From NCBI GenBank assembly GCA_947089905.1, contig CAMUMG010000005.1:62001-126000 (forward strand): DNA of 64,000 bases, in the 5' to 3' direction. The position numbers were made by a program, and so were the translations under genes. The stretch comes from an uncultured Lachnospiraceae bacterium (GTDB lineage: Bacteria; Bacillota; Clostridia; Lachnospirales; Lachnospiraceae). Position 1 is the first letter of the stretch, and each line of letters opens with the position of its first letter. This document shows positions 8,708-17,647 of the stretch, in pieces. The notes beneath the pieces are model-generated. The model saw only the letters and a list, made by a program, of their open reading frames with translations, was not told where the DNA came from and made no database searches.

Positions 8708-9994
8708 CTACTTTGGTGTAACACTTGTAATCTGCATGGACAAATACTGTGAAGGCAGTCCCTCTTCTTTTGTCACGGAATCCTTTTCTAATTTCATTCG
8801 GATTACCATAACATCTCCTACAATCGTTTCTGCCTTTCCAGTCTTTTTAATTAAGACAGACTTGGAACTGCGGACTGTAGTCCATTTTGCTTTCTGCATA
8901 TCCAATACTTCTCCAGCATGTAACATAGTATATTCGTATTGTTTTGTAGCAGAAGCATCTTTACAGGTAAGTGTTGTGCCATTTAGTTCAACTGTTGCTG
9001 AAGTTGGTGCTGTTCGCTGTTGTTCAATTTCAATAGTACGAATAGCAGAAGCCACCTTCTTCTCTGTTGCCATGGTTCGAATCTCTATTGTTCCAGCCGG
9101 AATTCTGGAATTATCTGTTGTACCCGGAGCTAAAAGGGAACGTAGATCTAAATATTTCGACTTTCCATCCGATGCAATATAAGTTATCCATTGACCGTTA
9201 TTCACACGGTATTGCATGGTATTATTTTTCATTCCCGTTAAAACAAATTTATCACCGTCTACCTTTACACTTGGGGCAGTAGGACGCTTTGGAATCTTTA
9301 AGCTTACGATCTTTCCAGAACGCTCTGCAATGGTAGCCTTTTCTCTAAACTGTAGCGTTATTCCTGTAATTTCATATGGTGCAGTCTGAAAACTATTTTC
9401 TACCCATGTTGTCCAGTTACCGTCTTTTCCAATTCGATACTCAATTCCACCCTTTCCTACTGCTCCAGTGAGAGTGATTTTGCCAGCTCCTCCAACTACA
9501 GAATACGCCGCTTTTAATCCCTTTACCTCTCCTTTTAAAACAAGCTCTACAGGATTTTGATCTTTATTGCCCTTAAAGTAAAGTTTCACATCTGAACTTT
9601 TCATCAGACCATTTAGATCAATCGAATTTGGATTCACATCTAATAACTCCCATGTTTTTTTCTTATTTGTACTTAAATAAAACTTTGTACTTCCCCCAGC
9701 TCCTGCTGCATAAGTCACTCTGCCTGTCTGATAATTCATCGTCACTTGAATACTCGTTTGAGGAATTGGTGTTGGAGTTGTACTTGGAGATACAGAGGCC
9801 GTACTTTCTGGCGTTGGAGTAGTGGAAGTTTGAGAACTTCCTGTCTCTCTTAAAATATCTCCTGTCAAAACTGTATTAGTATTCATTGCATATGTTGGCT
9901 TTTCTGACAGGACAAACCCTGAACAAAGAAGTCCTAACGTCAGACAAGCTATCTGAACTTTTCTTTTCTCATTTTTAAATAACGATTTTTTCAT
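8708..9994 (-). CDS. secreted protein with Thr/Pro linker, function unknown
   Basis: No family recognised with confidence. A Lys-rich start plus a hydrophobic stretch (LTLGLLCSGFVLS) and a likely signal-peptidase site at TYA-MN near residue 36 indicate export. Residues about 50-80 are a Ser/Thr/Pro linker (SSQTSTTPTPEST). The rest looks like a chain of beta-sandwich modules. Phrases such as KFYLSTNKKKTWELL, IEYRIGKDGNWTTWV and MQYRVNNGQWITYI recur about every 90-100 residues, suggesting three or four related repeats. No LPxTG motif or SLH domain is seen. It follows the DJ-1 gene by 49 bases and may be the last gene of that operon. Confidence 0.8.
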   Translation of the reverse strand: MKKSLFKNEKRKVQIACLTLGLLCSGFVLSEKPTYAMNTNTVLTGDILRETGSSQTSTTPTPESTASVSPSTTPTPIPQTSIQVTMNYQTGRVTYAAGAGGSTKFYLSTNKKKTWELLDVNPNSIDLNGLMKSSDVKLYFKGNKDQNPVELVLKGEVKGLKAAYSVVGGAGKITLTGAVGKGGIEYRIGKDGNWTTWVENSFQTAPYEITGITLQFREKATIAERSGKIVSLKIPKRPTAPSVKVDGDKFVLTGMKNNTMQYRVNNGQWITYIASDGKSKYLDLRSLLAPGTTDNSRIPAGTIEIRTMATEKKVASAIRTIEIEQQRTAPTSATVELNGTTLTCKDASATKQYEYTMLHAGEVLDMQKAKWTTVRSSKSVLIKKTGKAETIVGDVMVIRMKLEKDSVTKEEGLPSQYLSMQITSVTPK

Positions 9995-10043
9995 TGATCT
10001 TACCTCCGATTCTTTCTAAACTGACATCTTCCTTATTTCCATC

Positions 10044-10592
10044 TTATTGATACTGAATCGAAGCGGCTATCTGTCTTGCAAGAACATTATCCCTAAGTTC
10101 TGTAATAATCGCCAGAGCAAATTCTATTGCCGTTCCCAATCCCCGGCTAGTAATGATACCCTCATCTGAAACAACACTTTTCTCTTCTATCTGTGCTCCC
10201 AACAGTTTATTTTCAAATCCCGGAAAACAGGTTGCTCTTTTGCCACGTAATAGTCCGTTCATTCCAAGAACACTTGGTGCTGCACAAATTGCAGCTAACT
10301 TTTTAGCGGCATTGCGATACATAAATAATAACTCCCTTAATCCTTCATGAGCCATCAGTGCATTTGTTCCTGGCATCCCTCCCGGAAGAACTAACATACT
10401 TCCATCCTCACATTGATCCGTTTGATAGATCCTATCTGCCTTAACCGTAATCTTATGAGATCCTTCTACCTGTAATGTACCATTGATGGAAACAGTCTCA
10501 ATTATTATATCGGCTCTTCGGAGTAAATCTACAACCGTTAAAGCTTCAATTTCTTCAAAACCGTCTGCTAAAAACAAATAAACCTCTGCCAT
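10044..10592 (-). CDS. DJ-1/PfpI family protein
   Basis: Member of the DJ-1/YajL/ThiJ group, variously described as protein and nucleotide deglycases, chaperones or redox sensors. The 182-residue length is typical. The N-terminal FLADGFEEIEALTVVDLLRR carries the conserved Glu. The nucleophile-elbow Cys lies in AAICAAPSVLG, preceded by LVLPGGMPGT. It starts 31 bases after the small zinc-ribbon gene and may share its transcript. Substrate cannot be told from sequence. Confidence 0.92.
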   Translation of the reverse strand: MAEVYLFLADGFEEIEALTVVDLLRRADIIIETVSINGTLQVEGSHKITVKADRIYQTDQCEDGSMLVLPGGMPGTNALMAHEGLRELLFMYRNAAKKLAAICAAPSVLGMNGLLRGKRATCFPGFENKLLGAQIEEKSVVSDEGIITSRGLGTAIEFALAIITELRDNVLARQIAASIQYQ

Positions 10593-10623
10593 ATTGTTAC
10601 CCCCTTTTTATAAAAAATTTATC

Positions 10624-10815
10624 TTATACAAATAATGTACACCCTTGACGTTTAAACTGTTCTATCTTTTCATCGATATCCTTTACTGAAATATCTAGTT
10701 TTTCCGCCAGACATTTTTTGCATAAAAAACTTTGACTGCCCCTATTTACAAATTTTTTATATGCTCCAATTTCATTATAACTGAGATTTTTTCCACACTG
10801 CATACAAAAAGACAT
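10624..10815 (-). CDS. small zinc-ribbon-like protein, function unknown
   Basis: 63 residues with two Cys pairs, CMQCGK at residues 4-9 and CKKC near residue 32, spaced as in a small zinc ribbon. A helical tail ends in IEQFKRQGCTLFV. I recall similar short proteins from Clostridia, all without known function. Its ATG shares the final A of the alpha-galactosidase TAA stop (TAATG), implying translational coupling. Confidence 0.78.
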   Translation of the reverse strand: MSFCMQCGKNLSYNEIGAYKKFVNRGSQSFLCKKCLAEKLDISVKDIDEKIEQFKRQGCTLFV

Positions 10816-11945
10816 TATCTTTTTTCCACCTTTGCTCTAAAAACAGCACAGTCGTATGGATCTAACTTCCAAATCACAGAAGCATTTTTTACAGTCAATT
10901 CTTCACCTGTCCATAGCTCTTTCATTTTAAGAGTTCTTCCTGTGCTAAGTGGAAGTCCTAATTCATCCAAATTAAATCTGGCATAGGTAGCTTCCTGTCC
11001 TAAGTTAAACAGACCAATCGCAATTTCTCCATGTTCCAGTTGCCTTGCATATATGATACAATCTTCTTCCTGCCAAAAACCATTTAATTTAATTGGCTGT
11101 CTGCAAGCTTTATCCTGATTAATCAAAATTAATTCTTCATTGCCCAAAATTCGTTTTGTCTCTTCAGACATATGACGTACATCACAGCCAATCATAAGTG
11201 GAGAACCAAGCAGTGCCCAAATAGAAAAATGTGTCTTATATTGTGTATCATTGCATCCTTTTAATCCTACATTTCCTTTGCCGTACATTCCAACAACTAA
11301 CATATCCATATCATTAAAACAACCAACCGCATTATATGGATGTAGACAATTTTGTTGTTTCACAAGTTCTTTAATCGATTCCCAAGTATCAAAAATATCC
11401 CCTGTAGAGCGCCACATACTCGCTCCTGTAGATTTAATCCACTCGTGTGTCTGATCTGCTCCCCACGAACAGGCACTAAATAAAATATCTCTTCCACAGT
11501 TTTCTAACGCCAGTCCCATCCTCTGATATAAATATTTTCCATGAATAATCGAGCTGTGATAACAATAATCATATTTTAAAAAGTCTACTCCCCATTCTGC
11601 AAATGTTTCTGCATCTAAAAACTCATGTTCAAAACTTCCGGGATATCCTGCACAAGTAAGATTTCCAGCACAAGAATACATTCCAAATTTTAATCCTTTT
11701 GAGTGAACATAATCCGCTACTGCTTTCATACCATGCGGAAATTTGACAGGATCTGCAACCAGTCTTTCCTTCTCATCTCTTTCTTTTAATGACCAACAAT
11801 CATCAATTACAAGATATTCATACCCTTTTGCAAATAGTCCTGAATCTACTAAAGCATCTGCTGTTTCAAAAATGAGAGACTCATTAATCTGCTCTCCATA
11901 CGTATTCCATGAATTCCATCCCATTGGAGGAGTCATTTTTACCAT
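10815..11945 (-). CDS. alpha-galactosidase, glycoside hydrolase family 27
   Basis: Cleaves terminal alpha-galactosyl residues from raffinose-type oligosaccharides or galactomannan. It starts PPMGWNSWNTYG, the GH27 signature. VIDDCW follows, the nucleophile Asp lies in DFLKYDYCY and the likely acid/base Asp in MWRSTGDIFDTW. The C-terminal part is the beta-sandwich domain. No signal peptide, so it is probably cytoplasmic and acts on imported sugars. I start at the ATG at 11945, preceded by AAAGGAAA. An upstream in-frame ATG at 11966 lacks a ribosome-binding site. A TTGATT-17-TATAAT promoter stands just upstream. Confidence 0.93.
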   Translation of the reverse strand: MVKMTPPMGWNSWNTYGEQINESLIFETADALVDSGLFAKGYEYLVIDDCWSLKERDEKERLVADPVKFPHGMKAVADYVHSKGLKFGMYSCAGNLTCAGYPGSFEHEFLDAETFAEWGVDFLKYDYCYHSSIIHGKYLYQRMGLALENCGRDILFSACSWGADQTHEWIKSTGASMWRSTGDIFDTWESIKELVKQQNCLHPYNAVGCFNDMDMLVVGMYGKGNVGLKGCNDTQYKTHFSIWALLGSPLMIGCDVRHMSEETKRILGNEELILINQDKACRQPIKLNGFWQEEDCIIYARQLEHGEIAIGLFNLGQEATYARFNLDELGLPLSTGRTLKMKELWTGEELTVKNASVIWKLDPYDCAVFRAKVEKR

Positions 11946-11980
11946 AATCATTTCCTTTCTTGTCAAATCTATGATATTTT

Positions 11981-12009
11981 ATTATACTTGTCTAAGTAAA
12001 ATAAATCAA
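11981..12009 (-). promoter_or_regulatory. alpha-galactosidase operon promoter
   Basis: Minus strand: -35 TTGATT (12009-12004), 17-base spacer, perfect -10 TATAAT (11986-11981). The start would fall about 30 bases before the ATG at 11945. It lies immediately after the glycosylase stop codon. Confidence 0.78.
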
Positions 12010-12021
12010 GATAGTCATTAG

Positions 12022-12840
12022 TCACAAAAGATTTTTTTTGTAGTAAAAAACATACTGTTGTATAATTCCTGCATCTTCTCCAAATGCCGAAAATGGATCT
12101 TCTCCATTAAATTCTTCTTGTATAGCTCTTGAAATCCAAATATCGATAGGCACTCTTGAAGATCTTCCATATCCAAATAGACAGACACAGTTTGCAACCT
12201 TTTTTCCAACTCCATATACTTTCATCAGTTCTTGAAAGAGCTTTTCATCTTCATATTCTGCTATCTTTTCTAAATCCAATCTACCTGATACCACCCTTTC
12301 TACTGCATCTTTTACATAGGCGGCACGATATCCTAAACTACAAGAGCATAAATCTTCTATTGATGCCTTAGATAACTCTTTCGGGGTTGGAAATGATGAA
12401 ACTGTTCCAAAATCTGTGGTTATTGTATGACCATAATTTTTTGCTAATGCCTCTACCGATTTTGAGATTGCCGGAATATTTTTTCTCTGAGAAATAATAA
12501 AGGTGATCAACATCTCCCAAGGTTTTTGATGTAACACCCTTAATCCAAGACCATATTCCATTGCCTTTTCAATAAAATCATTTCTACCGTCTGCTATTTT
12601 ACGCAAATTTCTATAATTTCTCGATAAATCAAAATAGTCTGTCCATACCTGATTCCATTCTTTTATACTGCAAGAAATCCAATAAGTATTATCTGGAAGC
12701 TTTCGGATATAAAGAACATGATCTTCTGTTATAAAACGATATGTTTCATCCTCATACTTCTTTACTCGAAAACACTGACCGCATGATGTAATCTTTTCAA
12801 GATCAAAATCATCTTGAATCTCAATCATTTTACCTGACAT
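12022..12840 (-). CDS. 8-oxoguanine DNA glycosylase, OGG1 type
   Basis: Base-excision repair enzyme removing 8-oxoguanine and nicking the abasic site. It has the N-terminal OGG domain (FDLEKITSCGQCFRV, then FDLSRNY). The helix-hairpin-helix glycosylase domain follows with KVYGVGKKVANCVCLFGYG, whose second Lys matches the Schiff-base Lys. VPIDIWI holds the catalytic Asp. Length 272 residues from the ATG at 12840, chosen because AAAGGGA precedes it; nine further in-frame codons upstream are probably untranslated. Divergently oriented from the HSP90 operon, each with its own promoter. Confidence 0.92.
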   Translation of the reverse strand: MSGKMIEIQDDFDLEKITSCGQCFRVKKYEDETYRFITEDHVLYIRKLPDNTYWISCSIKEWNQVWTDYFDLSRNYRNLRKIADGRNDFIEKAMEYGLGLRVLHQKPWEMLITFIISQRKNIPAISKSVEALAKNYGHTITTDFGTVSSFPTPKELSKASIEDLCSCSLGYRAAYVKDAVERVVSGRLDLEKIAEYEDEKLFQELMKVYGVGKKVANCVCLFGYGRSSRVPIDIWISRAIQEEFNGEDPFSAFGEDAGIIQQYVFYYKKNLL

Positions 12841-12883
12841 AGTATCCCTTTCTAATTTTTCCAACAAGTTCTAACTCGTTTTT

Positions 12884-12912
12884 ATTATAAATCGTTTTTT
12901 TATGAAAATCAA
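12884..12912 (-). promoter_or_regulatory. promoter of the DNA glycosylase gene
   Basis: Minus strand: -35 TTGATT (12912-12907), 17-base spacer, perfect -10 TATAAT (12889-12884), about 45 bases before the chosen start. Confidence 0.75.
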
Positions 12913-12964
12913 TTCATCCTAGTCAAAAAATAAAAATATATGTTCGAATATTTTTAAAACCTTA

Positions 12965-12993
12965 TAGAAAATAATTAGCAATTATGCTATAAT
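12965..12993 (+). promoter_or_regulatory. promoter of the HSP90/paralogue operon
   Basis: Plus strand: -35-like TAGAAA (12965-12970), 17-base spacer, and extended -10 TGCTATAAT with perfect TATAAT at 12988-12993. It lies 27 bases before the first ATG. The ribosome-binding site AAAGGG is at 13006-13011. Confidence 0.75.
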
Positions 12994-13019
12994 ATCTATA
13001 AAAGTAAAGGGATAGAGAT

Positions 13020-14132
13020 ATGACAGAAGAACAACTTAAAATGGATTATAAAAAATGTTTATCTTTGCCACGTGGCAAAGAGAGAATGGAAACATTCCAA
13101 GATCTAATTCGACGTGCAGATTTTATAAAATCTCATTCTTTGTCTAAATATTTTCGTTGGATGTATTCCAGTGAGTTAATGGAATATGGCGATCAGGGAA
13201 AAGTCTTTCCTCTTGTAGCAGAATATATTGCTCTTAGAGAGACCGAAAAACAATGGACACCTCCTGATGGTGAAGATGGACTTGTTTTTATGGTTGATTA
13301 TTGTATGGAAGTCTTAGGTTATTTACCTCAGATTCCACTAAAACAAGCAGAACAAATTATAGAAAAATTCGATAAGATGATTGTCTATAATCGTTTTGGA
13401 AGACGTTTGTTTTATCAGCGTTTATTTCGTTTTTATGGAGATATTGATACTTTAAAAGCATTGGAATATTTAAAAAAATTCAAAAGTACTCGCCGTGATC
13501 TTTTTTCGGACTGTAGAGCCTGTGAACAGGCAGATATGGTACGTCTATTTTTTCGTATGGGTGATATGGCAAGTGCCGAAAATTTGGCTCGTCCTATTTT
13601 TGATGGGGTAATGAAATGTCATGATGTTCCTCGTAATGTATGGCTTTTATATTTACAACGTGCTCTAGACTATAAAGATTTATCCAAAGCTTCTTCTTTA
13701 GCAGAATCCCTATATGCTACAAGTACACTTGGAGATCCCAGTGATTTAGGTTACTTTGGTGCAATACTGCGATGTTGGACTTTCACCGCTCCTAAAAGGG
13801 CAACTAAACTTTTCAAATGGTATCTAATTCATTGGGAAGTTTTGTGGGATAAACAAAAATGGTTTTCCTTTCTTATTGGAGCATGGATTTATTGTAAGGT
13901 ACAAAAAAATCATATCAAAGCATTAAACTTAAAACTGTCCTCTTATTGTCCTTTTTGGCAGAAGACTAACATTTACGATCTTGCTCAATTAGAGAATTGG
14001 TTTTATTTGCAAGCAGTTGACATCGCCGGTAAATTTGATGCCCGCAATGGTACAAATCGCTATACTTTAAGCTTAGAACGGGCAGATTTTTCCATAAACT
14101 ATAAAGAAGGAGAAAAATTTTGGTTAGTATAA
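13020..14132 (+). CDS. HSP90-associated paralogue 1 (CxxC-containing helical protein, unknown)
   Basis: Not recognised. The 370-residue, mostly helical product is a paralogue of the proteins at 16554 and 17648, and the Leu/Ala-rich helix pairs look TPR-like. Shared blocks are: SDCRACEQ with Cys 165 and 168; KCHDVP with Cys 200 and His 201; DPSDLGYFGAILRCW; and the C-terminal LENWFYLQAVDIAGKFDARNGT. Cysteines at fixed positions suggest a metal site. There is no signal peptide or membrane segment, so it is likely cytoplasmic. First gene of a four-gene operon, followed 19 bases later by the HSP90-like gene. Its link to that chaperone is inferred from context. Confidence 0.85.
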   Translation: MTEEQLKMDYKKCLSLPRGKERMETFQDLIRRADFIKSHSLSKYFRWMYSSELMEYGDQGKVFPLVAEYIALRETEKQWTPPDGEDGLVFMVDYCMEVLGYLPQIPLKQAEQIIEKFDKMIVYNRFGRRLFYQRLFRFYGDIDTLKALEYLKKFKSTRRDLFSDCRACEQADMVRLFFRMGDMASAENLARPIFDGVMKCHDVPRNVWLLYLQRALDYKDLSKASSLAESLYATSTLGDPSDLGYFGAILRCWTFTAPKRATKLFKWYLIHWEVLWDKQKWFSFLIGAWIYCKVQKNHIKALNLKLSSYCPFWQKTNIYDLAQLENWFYLQAVDIAGKFDARNGTNRYTLSLERADFSINYKEGEKFWLV

Positions 14133-14151
14133 TAAAGATTGGAGGGAAATT

Positions 14152-16518
14152 ATGGGGTTATTTTTACATATAGCAATTATAAAAAAGCGAGGAATATTTC
14201 CTGTAAAAAAATATTTGTCTTCTATCGCATCAGATAACAATTTTTATTTAGATCCTGCACAATGTCTTATTGAAACATCTGCTGGTGGAACCATAGTACA
14301 ACTAAATGACGATTGTTCTAGTTATGAAGATGTCGCTTGTGAACTTTCAAAAAAAGCAGATAATATTGTTTTACTCTGCTATATTTATGATGATGATTTT
14401 TGGGGTTATTCTCTTTATGATAGGGGAAAGAAATTGGATTGCTTTTGTCCTATTCCTGATTATTTTGGAGAGATAGATAAAAAAGAACGTCTTCGCATGG
14501 CTGGAAATGCTGAAATTTTAGCACAAGCCTTTCATATTTCACCCCAAAGACTAAACCGCTATTTATGCTTTTGGGAAGAAACGAACCTTAAAGAAAAAGC
14601 CTATTTCGATGATCAGTATGGATATCATGACGTATGGCAGATAACTGATTTTATAAACGCTTTAGGTTTTCCATTTCCTCTTTCTGATAGACCAGAGGAA
14701 ATAAAAACAGAAAAAAAACAAGAAATTATAAAAGATAAAGAACCATTTCATTTTCAAGTAAATTTAGGCGGTATGTTAGATATATTATCTAATCACTTAT
14801 ATAAAAGCCCTGATGTATTTATACGAGAGCTATTGCAAAATGGTATCGATGCTATCACACTGCGTCAGAAAGAACAGCCCGGATGGAAAGACGGACGAAT
14901 TACCATTTTGGTAGAACCCGGTCATAGAATTGAATTTAGAGATAATGGTTCTGGTCTTAGTGAAGAAGGGATCCATCGCTTTCTTGCGGTAATTGGACAA
15001 TCTTCTAAGACACAGCTTATTGATGGGAAAATTCCAGAAGATTACATAGGTCGATTTGGTATTGGACTTTTATCCTGCTTTATGGTTTCTGATTCTATCG
15101 TTGTTCATACAAAGCCAGTCGACGGCAGTACCGCCCATGTATGGACAGGACTGCCAGATGGAACTTATACATTAGCTCCACTTTATCAAATGACTTATCA
15201 TTCAGGTAATTCAAATAAAATAGATTCAACTGGTACTACTGTAATTTTGACTGCAAAATCTGGTGCAGAACATTATTTTCAGCCAGAAAAAATCATAGAA
15301 CTGGTACAATATTATGGTCTTGTTCTGCCTGTGCCAATCTATTTGCAGGGAAATCCAGAACGGCTAAATAATATTCCCGCAGATTTTTCTATTATCAGCC
15401 GAAGTCAGTTGTTATCCTTTGGAGAATGGCTGTTTCATGAACAATTTTTAGATGCTATTCCAATTCAGACACCCCATCTTAGTGGCGTAGCATATATACT
15501 GTCCTATCGCACTGACTCTTCTTTAAAAGCTGGCCACCGCATTTATCTGAAACAGATGCTTTTAACAGAAGAAGGGAATACTCTCCTGCCTTCTTGGGCT
15601 TTCTTTTTACGTTGTTTTCTGAATACTAGAAATTTACGTCCTACTGCCTCTCGTGAGGATTTTTATGAAGATATGGAATTAAATGTAGCACGTAAAGAAT
15701 TTGAAAATGCAGTAAAAAACTATTTGGAACAGATAGTACAAAACGATCCAAATTTGCTTTCACAGATTGTAAATACACACGTTCGGGCAATTAAATCTAT
15801 AGCAGTATGGGACGATACACTATTTGCTCTATTTATTGACTATCTTCCTTTTGAAACCAGTGAGGGAACTTTTACTGGAGCAATGTTAAAAAAGGTGAAA
15901 GAAGCTACTTGGGTAAGCTCTGTTTCGAGATTTAAACAATTAAAACCTATTTTTATGGCACAGGGAAAACTTTTAATTTGTACTGGTTATACCTTTGATG
16001 AAGAATTAATTTCGAAGTTATCCCACATATTTGCCCTACCGTTTTCTCCGCTTCAAGAGGACAATATAGATTTAGTTTTAAATGAATTATCTCCTGCGGA
16101 ACAATATCAAATGTCATCACTTATTTGGGTTGCTAATGAAGCTTTAGAAGAATTTGACTGTCAGACCGATGTAAGGCGTTTCCTTCCTGCGGATCTTCCT
16201 GTTCTTTATTCTATGAGTGATGAAGTACAGTTTTTAAGACAGGTTCAGTCAGCCAGAGATATTAGTTCTAATATTTTTTCTGATGCTTTAAGCTCTCTAT
16301 TAGAAAGTGTAGAACAAAAGCCGTTAGCTATGTTATACTTTAATCTAAACAGCCCATTAATCCAGCGGTTAGCAACGATTCAAGATGAGTCTTTGTTAGA
16401 AAGTATCTCGCAGGTATTATATGTACAATCACTTCTTGCTGGAGGACATTCTTTAAGAGGCGGAGAGTTAAAAACAATGAATCGAGAATTATTAAATTTA
16501 ATTGAACACAGTACCTGA
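14152..16518 (+). CDS. HSP90-family ATPase with novel N-terminal domain
   Basis: GHKL-fold ATPase of the HSP90/HtpG superfamily, 788 residues. The ATP site starts near residue 200: ELLQNGIDA keeps the catalytic Glu 226, Asn 230 and Asp 233. DNGSG (264-268) and the GRFGIG lid glycines (300-305) follow. The middle domain holds SRE at 500-502, matching the gamma-phosphate-contacting Arg of HSP90. ATP hydrolysis is therefore expected. Unlike HtpG it carries about 195 extra N-terminal residues, with YDDDFWGYSLYD and PIPDYFG, that I cannot assign. The C-terminal part is divergent. GGAGGG precedes the ATG. It lies between three paralogous helical proteins that may be clients or co-chaperones (inference). 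Confidence 0.9.
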   Translation: MGLFLHIAIIKKRGIFPVKKYLSSIASDNNFYLDPAQCLIETSAGGTIVQLNDDCSSYEDVACELSKKADNIVLLCYIYDDDFWGYSLYDRGKKLDCFCPIPDYFGEIDKKERLRMAGNAEILAQAFHISPQRLNRYLCFWEETNLKEKAYFDDQYGYHDVWQITDFINALGFPFPLSDRPEEIKTEKKQEIIKDKEPFHFQVNLGGMLDILSNHLYKSPDVFIRELLQNGIDAITLRQKEQPGWKDGRITILVEPGHRIEFRDNGSGLSEEGIHRFLAVIGQSSKTQLIDGKIPEDYIGRFGIGLLSCFMVSDSIVVHTKPVDGSTAHVWTGLPDGTYTLAPLYQMTYHSGNSNKIDSTGTTVILTAKSGAEHYFQPEKIIELVQYYGLVLPVPIYLQGNPERLNNIPADFSIISRSQLLSFGEWLFHEQFLDAIPIQTPHLSGVAYILSYRTDSSLKAGHRIYLKQMLLTEEGNTLLPSWAFFLRCFLNTRNLRPTASREDFYEDMELNVARKEFENAVKNYLEQIVQNDPNLLSQIVNTHVRAIKSIAVWDDTLFALFIDYLPFETSEGTFTGAMLKKVKEATWVSSVSRFKQLKPIFMAQGKLLICTGYTFDEELISKLSHIFALPFSPLQEDNIDLVLNELSPAEQYQMSSLIWVANEALEEFDCQTDVRRFLPADLPVLYSMSDEVQFLRQVQSARDISSNIFSDALSSLLESVEQKPLAMLYFNLNSPLIQRLATIQDESLLESISQVLYVQSLLAGGHSLRGGELKTMNRELLNLIEHST

Positions 16519-16553
16519 TAATTTCTATACTACATAGAAAAAAAGGAGATTTT

Positions 16554-17624
16554 ATGGCTTTACAAAAACTTGATACAAATGCTATATTTGATAAAATTTA
16601 TGATACACCAGATGGTCCACAACGTACTGCTGCCTATAGACAAGCGATTCAATTAGCTGACGAAGCAAAAGATTTCTCTGCAGCAATGCGATTTCGGGCA
16701 AGTATGGCTTTTTTTACTCCCTTTTACGATGACTCACCTATCATTCTTCCAGTCTGTGCCGAGTTTTTTGCACTGGTAGAAGAATATCCTGAACTTTCTG
16801 ACGCTGAGGACTGTTTTTATACAGCATTAAAAGCTGCTGCTTTAACTCTTTCATTGCCACAACTTGAATTATCCGTCTGCTATAAAATGTTAGCACGAGT
16901 GGAAGAAGCTGCTCATATTGTTTCACAAGGTGCAGTAAGACGTTTTCATATGCTTTGCCGTGAATTTTATATCTATGTAGATCCTATTTTAGCGAAAGAG
17001 CATTATACTGCCTTTTGCAAAGAACCTAGAGGTCAGTACTCTGACTGTACAGCCTGCGAACAAAACGCCAAGGTGTGGTATAATATGAAGAGTGGAAATT
17101 TCCGTCTGGCAAGAGAAATGGCAACTCCCATATTTTCCGGCAAAAAAGTCTGTCATGATGTTCCTTGGCAAACCTATGCATTATTTTTAGAACATTATCT
17201 TGACCAAAAAGAATTTGATAGTGAACTTTCTACAGAAGTCAAACTATTAGAGAATAAATTATTAAAGGGAGGCTGTCGGGACAAAAGCGACCTTGCCAAT
17301 CTTGGGACTGTTTTACGTTCTATGGCATATACCAATCCCCGAAAAGGTTTTAAGCTTCTGCCCCATGCTCTGCAATTAAGTAATGGTATGTGGAATCAAT
17401 ACGGATTATATTACTTTTATAAAGGAGCATGGTGTTGCTGTAAGGCTGCCGATGGTTTAGGACTATCACTTATGCCGCCGCAGGGGCATCCTCTTCAGCA
17501 AAATAAACAGTTAGATGCTGCCACTTTAGCAGAATGGTTTTACACTCAGGCAGTACAGATTGCCGAACGATTTGATCAGCGAAATGGTACAGACTACTAT
17601 AAAAAGGACCTAGCTCGGGCTTAA
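16554..17624 (+). CDS. HSP90-associated paralogue 2 (CxxC-containing helical protein, unknown)
   Basis: Unrecognised 356-residue paralogue of the proteins at 13020 and 17648. YSDCTACEQ places Cys 165 and Cys 168, and VCHDVP places Cys 200 and His 201, at the same positions as in paralogue 1. KSDLANLGTVLRSMAYT and LAEWFYTQAVQIAERFDQRNGTDYY match the other family blocks. It has extra cysteines in GAWCCCKA. AAGGAGATTTT before the ATG gives a good ribosome-binding site. It begins 35 bases after the HSP90-like gene. It is probably cytoplasmic; function unknown. Confidence 0.85.
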   Translation: MALQKLDTNAIFDKIYDTPDGPQRTAAYRQAIQLADEAKDFSAAMRFRASMAFFTPFYDDSPIILPVCAEFFALVEEYPELSDAEDCFYTALKAAALTLSLPQLELSVCYKMLARVEEAAHIVSQGAVRRFHMLCREFYIYVDPILAKEHYTAFCKEPRGQYSDCTACEQNAKVWYNMKSGNFRLAREMATPIFSGKKVCHDVPWQTYALFLEHYLDQKEFDSELSTEVKLLENKLLKGGCRDKSDLANLGTVLRSMAYTNPRKGFKLLPHALQLSNGMWNQYGLYYFYKGAWCCCKAADGLGLSLMPPQGHPLQQNKQLDAATLAEWFYTQAVQIAERFDQRNGTDYYKKDLARA

Positions 17625-17647
17625 AAATAAAATAAGGAGATTTGATT

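Noticed and set aside
12018-12215. Minus-strand frame of 65 codons
   Set aside because: Overlaps the 3' end of the DNA glycosylase in another frame; the glycosylase frame carries the catalytic motifs.
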